From positions 1 through 64,000 of the forward strand of contig NZ_NOIH01000010.1 of assembly GCF_002245655.1 (NCBI RefSeq): 64,000 bases of DNA, written 5' to 3'. Positions within the stretch are counted from its first letter, which is position 1, and the number at the start of each line of letters is the position of its first letter. The translations under genes and the position numbers were made by a program. The notes beneath the pieces were generated by a model. That model worked only from the letters and a program-made list of their open reading frames with translations. It did no database searches and had not been told where the DNA came from. The stretch comes from Thauera propionica. Lineage in GTDB: Bacteria > Pseudomonadota > Gammaproteobacteria > Burkholderiales > Rhodocyclaceae. Shown in pieces: positions 7,353 through 16,490 of the stretch.

Positions 7353-7952
7353 TCAACGCTTGAGCGGCAACGCGGTCACGGCGACTGCATCGCGGCGGTG
7401 CTGCAGCCAGTTGTCGCGATAGGCCCGCGCGACCTCGCAATGGCCGCGCAGGATCAGCACGTTCTCAGAGTTCCGGTTCTGTGCCGACCAGGTGAAATTG
7501 AACGAGCCCGTGACCACGGCGCAGCCCGGCCCGTCCGCGTCGACGATCAGCACCTTGTTGTGGGCCGCGTTGTACTTGGTCTCCAGCGCCACCGGCACAC
7601 CCGCCGCGAGCAAGCGTGGCAGGGCATTGCCCTTCTCGCGCCGGTTCATGCGCTCGTCGGCCAGCACCTGCACGTCGACGCCGCGCCGATGGGCCTTCAC
7701 CATCGCATCGGCGATGCGGCGATTGGTGAAGGCATAGGCCTGCACATGCAGGCTGCGCCGCGCCTGGCCGATCACACGGACCAGCAGCGACTCGGCATCG
7801 TCACGTGGCGTGAATGCGACCTCGATCTCGCCGCGACCGGCAAAGCGTTGCGAAGCCTCGACGGACAGCGCCGCAGGCAGCGACGCACACAGAGCGGCCG
7901 CCAATGCAAACCGCCCCAGCCCGCGCCGACTGCAGCGATCAGGCACCCGCAA
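7353..7952 (-). CDS. Exported phospholipase D-like nuclease, single HKD motif
   Basis: About 199 residues with a basic, hydrophobic N-terminal signal (RRGLGRFALAAALCASLPAALS), so it is probably periplasmic. One HKD motif, HNKVLIVD followed by GSFNFTWSAQNRNSEN, is that of the Nuc/PLD family, whose small members dimerise to make one active site and cut DNA or phosphodiesters. The start is non-ATG: TTG 7952 has GGAG four bases upstream; GTG 7946 is the alternative. Both overlap the 3' end of the upstream methyltransferase gene, implying co-transcription. Confidence 0.82.
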   Translation of the reverse strand: MRVPDRCSRRGLGRFALAAALCASLPAALSVEASQRFAGRGEIEVAFTPRDDAESLLVRVIGQARRSLHVQAYAFTNRRIADAMVKAHRRGVDVQVLADERMNRREKGNALPRLLAAGVPVALETKYNAAHNKVLIVDADGPGCAVVTGSFNFTWSAQNRNSENVLILRGHCEVARAYRDNWLQHRRDAVAVTALPLKR

Positions 7953-9231
7953 CCCGCTCCATCACCGCGGCGAAGAAGCCGTCCGTATCATGGACATGGG
8001 GCAGCAGGCGCAGGCGCTCGCCCGTTTCCAGCGTCACGCCCTGCTTGTCCAGCACCTCCTGTGCCGACACTGCGCGGAACTCCGGATGGGCGGCGAGGAA
8101 GGCATCGACCACCGCATCGTTCTCCTCCGCGAGCAGGCTGCAGGTCGCATACACGAGACGGCCACCGGGACGCACGAGGCGGGCCGCGGCAGCGAGGATC
8201 GCGCCCTGTTTGGCAACCATTTCATCGACGGCCGCGGGCGACTGGCGCCATTTCAGGTCGGGGTTTCGGCGCAGCGTGCCCAGGCCGGTGCACGGCGCAT
8301 CGACTAGCACGCGGTCGGCCTTGCCGGCGAGGCGCTTCACCTTGGCGTCGTTCTCGTGCGCGATCAGCACCGGATGCACGTTCGAGAGTCCGGCACGCGC
8401 CATGCGCGGCTTGAGCTTCGCCAGGCGCTTCTCCGACACGTCGAAGGCATACAGGCGGCCCGTCGAGCGCATCATCGCGCCCAGCTGCAGCGTCTTGCCG
8501 CCAGCGCCAGCGCAGAAATCCACCACCAGCTCGCCGCGCTTGGGCTGGACCAGCAGGCCAAGCAACTGGCTGCCTTCGTCCTGCACTTCGAAGCTGCCGT
8601 CGAGGAAGAGCGGATGCTTCTGCAGCGCAGGTTTGCCCGCCAGGCGCACCGCCTGCGGCGACAGGGTTCCCGGCTCGGCTACAATGCGGTCCTCGCGCAG
8701 GCGCGCGAGCAGCGTGTCGCGGTCGATCTTGAGCACGTTGGCGCGCAGGTCGAGCGGCGCCGGCCTATTCAGCCCCTGAGCCAGCGCCAGCACGCCCTCC
8801 TCATCGAAACTGCGCAGCAGGCGCTCGGCAAGCCAGTCGGGCAGATCGGCCCGCTCCGCCAGCGTCGCTTCGCCCAGGCTCACGGCCTTGAGCTTCTCGA
8901 TCCACTCGCGCTCGGTCGCCGATGCCAGCCCTTCGAAGTTGCGCATCGGCCAGCCTTCGCCACGGGCGAACCAGGCCAGCAGCAGCTCGCGCGGCGTCGC
9001 CTTGTCGCCTGCGAGACGGCGCAGCCAGCGCAGCCGGCGCAGCACGGCATACACGGTCTCGGCGATGAAGCCACGGTCACGATGCCCAAGCTCGCGGTTG
9101 TCGCGGAAATGCCGCGACAACACGGCGTCGGCAGGAAACTCGAATGCGAGCACGGTGCCGAGGGCCTGGGTCGCCTGGATGAACAGAGCGCGCGAAACAG
9201 CGCCTTCGGGGGTCTTGTCAGTCTTCTTCAT
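7939..9231 (-). CDS. RsmB/NOP-family RNA (cytosine-5) methyltransferase
   Basis: 430 residues. The C-terminal half is a SAM-dependent methyltransferase: DFCAGAGGKTLQL (motif I), VDAPCTGLGTLRRNPDLKW (motif IV with one active-site Cys) and YATCSLLAEEN (motif VI with the catalytic Cys). The N-terminal 140 residues are helical and resemble the NusB-like region of RsmB rather than the PUA tail of RsmF. The substrate is probably 16S rRNA, but I cannot fix the position from sequence. It is followed by the PLD gene with overlap and lies 7 bases after the DUF3108 stop. Confidence 0.88.
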   Translation of the reverse strand: MKKTDKTPEGAVSRALFIQATQALGTVLAFEFPADAVLSRHFRDNRELGHRDRGFIAETVYAVLRRLRWLRRLAGDKATPRELLLAWFARGEGWPMRNFEGLASATEREWIEKLKAVSLGEATLAERADLPDWLAERLLRSFDEEGVLALAQGLNRPAPLDLRANVLKIDRDTLLARLREDRIVAEPGTLSPQAVRLAGKPALQKHPLFLDGSFEVQDEGSQLLGLLVQPKRGELVVDFCAGAGGKTLQLGAMMRSTGRLYAFDVSEKRLAKLKPRMARAGLSNVHPVLIAHENDAKVKRLAGKADRVLVDAPCTGLGTLRRNPDLKWRQSPAAVDEMVAKQGAILAAAARLVRPGGRLVYATCSLLAEENDAVVDAFLAAHPEFRAVSAQEVLDKQGVTLETGERLRLLPHVHDTDGFFAAVMERVAGA

Positions 9232-9238
9232 ATCGGTA

Positions 9239-10429
9239 TCAGTTCCTGTAGAGATCGGCCAGCGGGTCGATCTCTTCCTTCAATTCGATCGGTTCGGTGA
9301 GCGCAACACCGCCCCCCTCGTCGTCTTCGGCGCTCTTGGTTGGCTCGCCCGCCGGCGTCAGGCGCAACTGGATGGCCTGCTGATCGAGCACCTCACCCTC
9401 ATCGTCGGCGATACGGATGCGCACCGGCAGCATGCCGTAGCGGCTCGCCAGCCAGATGTCGATCGTCAGGCTGCCATCTTCGGCCTGCGCCCGTAGCCGC
9501 AGCGTGTCCAAGCGACCGATAGGCAGGCGCAGCCCCTCCGGCCCCACCACCTCGAGCAAGGCCGGCTTGGCACTCTTGTTGGTCAGCACCGTCAGCGTCG
9601 CCGGCAGACCGTTGGCACCGACGATGCCGACCTGATGCCACAGGCTCAGCACGTCCTGATCGCCCGGCAGGATGCGCGCCGTGCGCGGCGCACGATTGCC
9701 GCGGCGGATCGTCGCCTCGCCGGCCTCCCAGTCGAAATCGACCGCATCCGATGCGCGGCCGCGTTGTTCTACGGTGAAGCGCTGGGGGCGCAGGCCGCGG
9801 TCGCCCACCTCGCCTTCGCTGCGCTGCGTGTACTGGAAGCTGCGCATCAGCGCCGCCACGCCGGTGGTCTTCAGCTCGACCCGCATGTCGTAGCGCCGGG
9901 TGTCGTGCGACCACTGGTGGGTCGCCTGCCCGACCTCGAAGCCCTTGTCGCCCATCATCACGCGATAGACGATGCGCCCCTCGCGCGGCCAGCCGTCCGC
10001 ATCTGCTACGTCGAAGGCCGCACCGGCCATCGGATCGAGGTTCGGGACTGTCGGCACGAGCGCTGCCGGCGTCGGCAGGTCGGCCATGACGGGCGTAGTC
10101 TCGACAGCGGGCACGGCCAGCGCCACCTGCACGGGTTCGGGCGGCGCAATGGCCGCTGGCGCCGGCTTGGCTACGGGCTTGGCGACTGGCCTGGATCTGG
10201 GTTTCGGGGCCGGCGCGACCGGCGGCGCACTGGGCGCCGGCGTCTCGGCAAGCGCCGCCGGTGGAGGGACGACTGGTGGCGGAGGCGGCACGATCAGGCG
10301 CGCCTGCATGAAAGGCTCCGGCAACTCCGGTTCGACCGTCGGCGACAGGTTCAACTCGGCCCCGCCCAGCAGCGCGACATGCGCCACAAGCGAGATGCCA
10401 AGCGCGGCCAGGCCGTAACGGTCGATCAC
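9239..10429 (-). CDS. DUF3108 protein with TonB-like N-terminus
   Basis: 396 residues. A short cytoplasmic start and one transmembrane helix (about 5-28) are followed by a Pro/Ala-rich segment (about 35-115, PPPPPVVPPPAAL, then PK/RP repeats) resembling the periplasm-spanning part of TonB. The rest is a beta-rich DUF3108 domain expected in the periplasm. A conserved neighbour of purN in beta-proteobacteria; function unknown. It starts 12 bases after purN and is followed by the methyltransferase after 7 bases, so all four probably form one transcript. Confidence 0.85.
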   Translation of the reverse strand: MIDRYGLAALGISLVAHVALLGGAELNLSPTVEPELPEPFMQARLIVPPPPPVVPPPAALAETPAPSAPPVAPAPKPRSRPVAKPVAKPAPAAIAPPEPVQVALAVPAVETTPVMADLPTPAALVPTVPNLDPMAGAAFDVADADGWPREGRIVYRVMMGDKGFEVGQATHQWSHDTRRYDMRVELKTTGVAALMRSFQYTQRSEGEVGDRGLRPQRFTVEQRGRASDAVDFDWEAGEATIRRGNRAPRTARILPGDQDVLSLWHQVGIVGANGLPATLTVLTNKSAKPALLEVVGPEGLRLPIGRLDTLRLRAQAEDGSLTIDIWLASRYGMLPVRIRIADDEGEVLDQQAIQLRLTPAGEPTKSAEDDEGGGVALTEPIELKEEIDPLADLYRN

Positions 10430-10441
10430 CGGTCCAACTCC

Positions 10442-11083
10442 TCAATCCAGCGCAGGCACGGTGCAGCCCACGGCATGGTCATCCTCGCCCGCGAGGTGGA
10501 CGCGCCCCTGCCCGTCCACACTCAGGCGGCCATCGACGAACCAGCGCACGGCCTGCGGATAGATGCAGTGCTCCTGCGCCAGCACGCGCGCCGCCAGGCT
10601 CGCCTCGTCATCGCCGGGCAGTACCGGCACCACAGCCTGGACGATGATCGGGCCGCAGTCGAGCGTCGCCGTCACGAAATGCACGGTCGCGCCATGCACG
10701 CGCACGCCCGCCTCGAGCGCGCGCCGGTGGGTGTGCAGACCAGGAAAGGACGGCAGCAGCGAGGGGTGGATGTTGATCAGGCGGCCGTCGTAGCGGCGCA
10801 CGAAATCGTCGGTCAGCACGCGCATGAAGCCGGCCAGCACGACGAGGTCGGGCCGGTAGCCGTCGATGCATTCGGCCAGAGCCAGGTCGAATGCGGCGCG
10901 ATCGGCGTAGGCCTTGTGATCGACCACTGCGGTCTCGATGCCGTGTTCGGCGGCAAACGCCAGCCCGCTGGCGTCGGGACGGTTGCTGATGACCGCGGCG
11001 ATGCGGGCACCGGGAATGGCGGCGTCAACGATGGCCTGCATGTTGCTGCCGCGGCCGGATACGAGAATGACGATGGACTTCAT
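10442..11083 (-). CDS. purN: Phosphoribosylglycinamide formyltransferase
   Basis: GAR transformylase, step 3 of purine synthesis, using 10-formyl-tetrahydrofolate. The protein starts at MKSIVILVSGRGSNMQA, the conserved N-terminal glycine loop; an upstream in-frame start would add 12 non-family residues. AGFMRVLT and NIHPSLLPSFPGLHTH carry the active-site Asn and His, and the family Asp is in TLDCGPII. Length of 213 residues is normal. It leads a run with the DUF3108, RNA methyltransferase and PLD genes; purM is 20 kb away. Confidence 0.95.
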   Translation of the reverse strand: MKSIVILVSGRGSNMQAIVDAAIPGARIAAVISNRPDASGLAFAAEHGIETAVVDHKAYADRAAFDLALAECIDGYRPDLVVLAGFMRVLTDDFVRRYDGRLINIHPSLLPSFPGLHTHRRALEAGVRVHGATVHFVTATLDCGPIIVQAVVPVLPGDDEASLAARVLAQEHCIYPQAVRWFVDGRLSVDGQGRVHLAGEDDHAVGCTVPALD

Positions 11084-11115
11084 CTGGAAAATTTGAATGA
11101 AACGCCCGCGCACCT

Positions 11116-11877
11116 TCAATACACAGGCAGAAAGACCGCGGTGGTCAGGTTCTGGACAACGCGCGTCACCGTGCGTTCGGTCTCTTCCTCGACCACATCG
11201 GACAGCACATCGAGCAGACCGACGATGCGGCCGAATTCGCGCTCGAAGCTGAGGTTGGACGATTCGCCGAGTTCGTTAGACAGCAACAGCAGCTGTCCCT
11301 GCCCGTCACGGGCGGTCGCCAGCTTCCAGGCTGCGATCTCAACGTTGCGGGCCGCATTGTAGAGGTGCTGGGGCTCGAGATCATCCAGAAGGTAAAAAAC
11401 TTCGCGATCGCCGAAGGCGGACTGCACCATGCTTCCCAGCCCGACGATCAGCGCCTGCACACGGTCGCCGCGGAACTCCGGGTGCAGGGCGACATGCAAG
11501 GCATCGAGATCGCGCCGGTTGCCGAGCGATTCGAAACGCCAGCGGTGCTGCTCGTCGAAGATGCGCGAGATCGCCGCTTCGGCGCTCGGCGCGCCGGTCT
11601 TGCGCCATTCGCGGGGGTTGCGCTTGTAGAGCTTGTCGGCCAGGCGGCGCAGGCTCGCGAAGATGTGCTGCTGGTGCGTTTCGGCCACGCGGTTGATGTC
11701 GGTCTTGATCAGCTGCCGCGGATCGAAGCCGCGCTCGCGCTTCGCATTCGGCGCCGTGCCCGGCGTGGAGCAGCCAGCCAGCGCAACGACGGCTGCCACG
11801 ACCAGCCCTGCACACAGCCACGCCAGGGGGCGGCGATCGACCTTCAACGCGAGTGAAGTCTTGCGCATGCGCATCAT
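11116..11877 (-). CDS. Putative lipoprotein of unknown function
   Basis: Starting at the first of two adjacent ATGs (11877 or 11874), the product has a basic start, a hydrophobic helix and the lipobox LAGC with Cys36, so it should be lipidated and membrane-anchored facing the periplasm. The remaining 217 residues are charged and helical with no motif I recognise; the C-terminus ends in a hydrophobic VVQNLTTAVFLPVY. It ends 32 bases before purN and is divergent from mutL. The longer frame that reaches 11976 lacks family-like N-terminal sequence. Confidence 0.75.
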   Translation of the reverse strand: MMRMRKTSLALKVDRRPLAWLCAGLVVAAVVALAGCSTPGTAPNAKRERGFDPRQLIKTDINRVAETHQQHIFASLRRLADKLYKRNPREWRKTGAPSAEAAISRIFDEQHRWRFESLGNRRDLDALHVALHPEFRGDRVQALIVGLGSMVQSAFGDREVFYLLDDLEPQHLYNAARNVEIAAWKLATARDGQGQLLLLSNELGESSNLSFEREFGRIVGLLDVLSDVVEEETERTVTRVVQNLTTAVFLPVY

Positions 11878-11942
11878 CCCGGCAGGTGCTCTGACCGCAT
11901 CATACCGGAAGCTCCCGCCGCAACCGCAGCAAGCCCGCAACG

Positions 11943-11948
11943 TATAAT
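11943..11948 (+). promoter_or_regulatory. Likely -10 box of mutL
   Basis: A perfect TATAAT lies 30 bases before the mutL ATG. There is no good -35 hexamer 16-18 bases upstream. Confidence 0.45.
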
Positions 11949-11978
11949 CGCGCCCTTCCCGACCGCGGCCTTCCACCC

Positions 11979-13820
11979 ATGTCCGTCATCCATCGCCTGT
12001 CCGACCTGCTGGTCAACCAGATCGCCGCCGGCGAGGTCGTCGAGCGCCCGGCCTCGGTCCTTAAGGAAGTGCTGGAGAACGCGGTCGACGCCGGTTCGCG
12101 CGCCATCGAGGTGCAGCTGGAACAAGGTGGCGTGCGCCGCATCCGCGTCGCGGACGACGGCTGCGGCATCGACCGCGACGACCTCGAACTGGCACTGGAA
12201 CGCCACGCGACGAGCAAGATCGCCACGCTGGACGACCTCGAACACGTCGGCACGATGGGTTTTCGCGGCGAGGCGCTGGCCGCCATCGCGGCCGTGGCGC
12301 GCACCTCGATCACCAGCCGCGCAGCCGGCGCCAGTCACGCCTGGCGCATCGACGGCAGCGACCGCAGCCTGACACCGGCCGCGCTGAACCAGGGCACGGT
12401 GGTGGACGTCGCCGACCTGTATTACAACACCCCGGCACGGCGCAAGTTCCTCAAGACCGAAGGCACGGAATACGCTCACTGCGACGACATGTTCCGCCGC
12501 GTGGCGCTGGCCCGGCCCGATATCGGCCTGCAGCTGTCGCACAACGGCCGCGTCATCCACCGCCTGCCTCCGGGTAGCCCGGCGACGCGAGTCGCGGCCC
12601 TGATGGGCGACGACTTCCTGCAGCATGCGCGCGAGGTTTCGGCCGAGGGAGGGGTGCTGCGCCTGACGGGCTTCGCCTCGCTGCCGGCCTACTCGCGCGC
12701 CAGCCGGGATGCGCAGTTCTTCTTCGTCAATGGCCGCTTCGTGCGCGACAAGCTGCTGACCCACGCGGTGCGCGAGGCCTACACCGACATCCTGCATGGC
12801 AGCCGCCATCCCGCTTACGTGCTGTTCCTCGAGCTCGATCCCGCCGGCGTGGATGTCAATGTCCATCCGGCCAAGATCGAGGTCCGCTTCCGCGAGTCGC
12901 GCGCGGTGCACCAGTTCGTCTATCACGCCCTCAAGCGCGTGCTGGCCGAATCGGGCGCCGGACGCATCGAGGCCGAACCGGCCGCCGCGCAACCTGCGGC
13001 GGGTGCGGGCTTCGGCATCGCTGCCAACACCGCCACTTATCCCGTTGCCGGCGGGCATACGAACACAGCGTCGCCGCCCCCGGCAGGCGGACGCTCCTGG
13101 GGCGCCGCGCCCCCGCAACAAGGCCAGCTCGCGATGGATTCCGCCAGCCGCGCCTATCTGGATTTCGCCGCCCGGGCACAGACCCCGCTTTCGGGCACCG
13201 CGAACGTGGCCGCCCCGCCACTGCCGGATGGCGACGGCGCGCCGCCGCTTGGGTTCGCGCTGGCCCAGCTGCACGGCGTCTACATCCTGGCGCAGAATCG
13301 CACCGGCCTCGTGCTGGTCGACATGCACGCTGCGCACGAGCGCATCCTTTACGAGAAGCTCAAGACCGTGCTCGACGGCCGGCCTTCGGTGCAGCGCCTG
13401 CTGATCCCCGCGGTGTTTTCCGTCGGCCCCAAGGACATGGCGGCAGCAGAGGAATGTGCCGACGTGCTCGCCGGCATGGGCTTCGACGTGGGCGCGGCCG
13501 GCCCGCAGGAGCTGGCGGTGCGCAGCGTGCCGGCACTGCTCGCCAACGCCCCGGTGGCCGAGTTGATGCGCAAGCTGCTCGAGGAGCTGCGCGAGTTCCC
13601 GGCGTCCGAGGTCGTCACCGCGCGCCGCAATGAACTGCTCGCCACCATGGCCTGCCATGGCGCGGTGCGCGCGAATCGTCAGCTGACGCTTCCCGAGATG
13701 AACGCGCTGCTGCGCGACATGGAAGCCACCGAGCGCGCCGACCAGTGCAACCATGGCCGCCCGACCTGGACGCAGCTCACGATGGCCGACCTCGACCGCT
13801 TCTTCATGCGCGGCCAGTGA
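11979..13820 (+). CDS. mutL: DNA mismatch repair protein MutL
   Basis: 613 residues: an N-terminal GHKL ATPase (VLENAVDAG with the Mg-binding Asn34, DDGCGI, GFRGEAL), a transducer domain, a Pro/Ala-rich linker (about 325-410) and a C-terminal dimerisation domain. The C-terminal domain has DMHAAHERILYE from D448, which fits the D(Q/M)HA-x2-E-x4-E metal-binding motif of MutL proteins that nick DNA. It is therefore predicted to be of the endonuclease type, unlike E. coli MutL. ATG 11979 gives the family N-terminus IHRLSDLLVNQIAAGEVVERP only after two residues, which supports this start. Confidence 0.97.
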   Translation: MSVIHRLSDLLVNQIAAGEVVERPASVLKEVLENAVDAGSRAIEVQLEQGGVRRIRVADDGCGIDRDDLELALERHATSKIATLDDLEHVGTMGFRGEALAAIAAVARTSITSRAAGASHAWRIDGSDRSLTPAALNQGTVVDVADLYYNTPARRKFLKTEGTEYAHCDDMFRRVALARPDIGLQLSHNGRVIHRLPPGSPATRVAALMGDDFLQHAREVSAEGGVLRLTGFASLPAYSRASRDAQFFFVNGRFVRDKLLTHAVREAYTDILHGSRHPAYVLFLELDPAGVDVNVHPAKIEVRFRESRAVHQFVYHALKRVLAESGAGRIEAEPAAAQPAAGAGFGIAANTATYPVAGGHTNTASPPPAGGRSWGAAPPQQGQLAMDSASRAYLDFAARAQTPLSGTANVAAPPLPDGDGAPPLGFALAQLHGVYILAQNRTGLVLVDMHAAHERILYEKLKTVLDGRPSVQRLLIPAVFSVGPKDMAAAEECADVLAGMGFDVGAAGPQELAVRSVPALLANAPVAELMRKLLEELREFPASEVVTARRNELLATMACHGAVRANRQLTLPEMNALLRDMEATERADQCNHGRPTWTQLTMADLDRFFMRGQ

Positions 13821-13839
13821 TCGCGCCGCGCCGTCTGGA

Positions 13840-14439
13840 TCAAAGCTTGTAGATCAGCGCCGCAAGCGCGACCACCGCCACCGTTGCCCAGCCGATCCGG
13901 TCCACATAGGTACGCAGCACGCTTTCCATGCGTGCGCCGCCCCACGCCATCAGGCCGGCAACGAGAAAGAAGCGCGCCCCCCGCCCGATGAAGGACGCCA
14001 GCGTGAATGGCAGCAAGGCCATCGACGCCACGCCGGCAGCGATGGTGAACACCTTGTAAGGGATCGGCGAGAAGCCGGCGATGAAGATCGCCCAGAAGCC
14101 CCAGGCGTCGAACCACGCCACCGCCTGTTCGTAGGCGCCCCAGTAGTTCGAGCCGCGCAGCCAGGGCTCGATCGCGTCGAAGGCAAAATATCCGATCAGA
14201 TAGCCGAACAGGCCACCTGCCACCGAGGTCAGCGTCGTAAGCAGAGCGAACCACCAGGCGCGCCGGGGGTTCGCCAGGCTCATCGGCGCCAGCATCACAT
14301 CGGGCGGAATCGGAAAGAACGACGACTCGGCAAAACTCAGGCCGCCCAGCAACCAGGGCGCGCGCGGGTGGCGCGACCAGCGCATCGCCCGTTCGTACAG
14401 CGGCGAAAAAATCTTCACGTCACGTATTCCCTGAAACAT
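13840..14439 (-). CDS. YqaA/DedA-like membrane protein (VTT domain)
   Basis: About 199 residues starting at MFQGIRDVKIF, preceded by GAGGTCGAGA. Hydrophobic segments and the signatures FAESSFFPIPPDVML (N-terminal) and FSPIPYKVFTIAAG (central) mark the YqaA branch of the VTT/DedA/SNARE-associated family. DedA relatives support undecaprenyl-phosphate or phosphatidylethanolamine flipping and membrane homeostasis; the substrate of this branch is not established. It converges on mutL with 19 bases between. An upstream extension to 14574 has no family-like sequence. Confidence 0.85.
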   Translation of the reverse strand: MFQGIRDVKIFSPLYERAMRWSRHPRAPWLLGGLSFAESSFFPIPPDVMLAPMSLANPRRAWWFALLTTLTSVAGGLFGYLIGYFAFDAIEPWLRGSNYWGAYEQAVAWFDAWGFWAIFIAGFSPIPYKVFTIAAGVASMALLPFTLASFIGRGARFFLVAGLMAWGGARMESVLRTYVDRIGWATVAVVALAALIYKL

Positions 14440-14597
14440 TCTCGACCTCGCACCCGGTCGAGCGCGAGGGCGCAATGATACCCGCACGCCCCTGCCAGCG
14501 ATGCATTCCACCTTGCCATGCAAAACGAGTTGCGCAATGACGGCGCAGTGGCCAGAATCCTGCGTTCGACCCAATCGCCTCGTTTTGGGGCACTGAC

Positions 14598-16346
14598 GTG
14601 TCAGCCACCATGCCGATCCGCTTCTTCAAGCCCTTCTCCCTGCGACTGGTCCTGATCGTGCCCTATGTGGTGCTCGTCATCGGCCTTGCGATCGCGATTG
14701 GCATGCTTTCCTATTCGGCGGGCAGCCAGGCCGTCGCGACGGTGTCGTCACATCTGCTGCTGGAGACCGTCGGGCGCATCGCCCAGGCGGTCGACCGCCA
14801 CATCGTCGGCTCCAGTGCCGTACTCGAGACAGCCTTCCCGACCGGCGTGCCGGCGCCGCAGTCCATCGAGTCGGACTTCCACGAGATCCGCAGCCGCTTC
14901 TGGGTCGCCACCACGCTGCACACCGACCCGAACAACTATGTCTATTTCGGCAACGAGGCGGGCCAGGGCCTGGGGTTGTTCCGCCATACCGCCGACGAGG
15001 TCGAGCTGCGCATGAAGTTGCGCCCCGACGAGCACAGGGCCATCTACACCTTCAGCGGCATCGACGGCCCGCTGCAGTTCCAGCGCCGCGAAGCCAACCT
15101 GTTCGACCCCCGCACACGCCCCTGGTACGCCGACGGCAAGCGCAACAACGGCCATACCTGGACCTCGGTCTACATCGACTTCGGCACCCGCCAACTCGTC
15201 GCCACGCGCGCGCGCCAGGTTCATACCGCGAGCGGCAGCTTCGACGGCGTCGTCGCGACGGACGTGTCGCTGAAGGCCCTCAACGACTTCGTCGGACGCC
15301 TGAAGGTGTCGCCCAATGGCGTCGCCTTCATCATCGAACCGGACGGCAATCTCATCGCCTCGTCAGCCAGCCGCAACGTCGTCACCCTGCCCGATGGCAG
15401 CAGCGGTCGCCTCAACGCGGGCCGCAGCGATCATGGCCTGCTCAAGGCCGCTTACGACACCGTGCAGGGGCGCATCGCCGCGCGCGACGACAAGGACCTG
15501 CCGCGCGTATTCGACTTCCACACCGCTGACGGCAGCCTCGTGCATGCGGCATTTGACCGCATCCGCGATGACGCCGGGCTCGACTGGGTGATGATCGTCG
15601 CGATGCCCGCCAGCGACTTCCTCGGCGGCGTACGCGAGAACGTCAGCCGGACCATCATCCTCGCGACGCTGGCCGTGCTGTTCGCGATCTTCATCGGCCT
15701 CAGCATCCTGGGCTGGGTCTCGGACGATCTGCGCCGCCTGACCGAGGCGGCCCGGCGCGTGGGCAATGGCGAACTCGACGCACCGGTCGGCATCGAGCGC
15801 CGCGACGAGATCGGGGCACTGGCCCGCAGCTTCGAGACCATGCAGAACCGCCTGCGCACCGACCGCCTCACCGGGCTCGCCAACCGCGAAGCCTTCATGG
15901 ACCAGTTGCGCCGGCGCATCGACACCGCGCGCGAGGATCGCCGCAAACACGGTCTGGGCGTGCTGTTCATCGACCTCAACGGCTTCAAGGCGATCAATGA
16001 CACCTACGGCCACGACGCTGGCGACCGGGCATTGCAGGAAATCGGCCGGCGCCTGTCGGACCATGTGCGTGAGAACGACCTCGTCGCGCGCTACGCCGGG
16101 GACGAGTTCGTGATCCTGCTCGACCCGGTGGACGATCGCAGCAGCCTGTTGAGCGTGCGCAGCCATATCGAACGGAGCCTGCGCGAACCGCTGGAATCCA
16201 TCGGCAGCCCGCACAGTCCGGTAACGAGTGGCGGCGCCGTCGGCGCAGCCCTGTTCCCCGAGGACGGCGACGAGGCCGAGGGTCTGCTGAAGAGCGCCGA
16301 CCGCGCCATGTATGCAGACAAGCATGGCGAAGCGGGAACGACCTGA
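14598..16346 (+). CDS. Membrane diguanylate cyclase with periplasmic Cache sensor
   Basis: 582 residues: a transmembrane helix (about 18-40), a periplasmic dCache/PDC-type domain (about 45-340, with FDPRTRPWYADGK), a second helix (about 345-370), HAMP (about 370-422) and GGDEF. The active site reads AGDEF (500-504), an accepted variant of GGDEF. RENDLVARY just before it supplies the RxxD inhibitory site five residues upstream, so product inhibition by c-di-GMP is expected. GTG 14598 or ATG 14610 could be the start. It probably converts an unknown periplasmic ligand into c-di-GMP. Confidence 0.9.
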   Translation: MSATMPIRFFKPFSLRLVLIVPYVVLVIGLAIAIGMLSYSAGSQAVATVSSHLLLETVGRIAQAVDRHIVGSSAVLETAFPTGVPAPQSIESDFHEIRSRFWVATTLHTDPNNYVYFGNEAGQGLGLFRHTADEVELRMKLRPDEHRAIYTFSGIDGPLQFQRREANLFDPRTRPWYADGKRNNGHTWTSVYIDFGTRQLVATRARQVHTASGSFDGVVATDVSLKALNDFVGRLKVSPNGVAFIIEPDGNLIASSASRNVVTLPDGSSGRLNAGRSDHGLLKAAYDTVQGRIAARDDKDLPRVFDFHTADGSLVHAAFDRIRDDAGLDWVMIVAMPASDFLGGVRENVSRTIILATLAVLFAIFIGLSILGWVSDDLRRLTEAARRVGNGELDAPVGIERRDEIGALARSFETMQNRLRTDRLTGLANREAFMDQLRRRIDTAREDRRKHGLGVLFIDLNGFKAINDTYGHDAGDRALQEIGRRLSDHVRENDLVARYAGDEFVILLDPVDDRSSLLSVRSHIERSLREPLESIGSPHSPVTSGGAVGAALFPEDGDEAEGLLKSADRAMYADKHGEAGTT

Positions 16347-16490
16347 AGCCACGCGGCAAATTCTCCTGTCAGGTTTTTCAGCCCCGTCCGACTTGAAGGG
16401 TACGCGCGCTTCGTTGCCTGCCTTCCCCGCGGGAGAGATCTGATAGTAAGGCGAAGCGCGCACCATGATCGGCACGACCGAGGAGATTTC

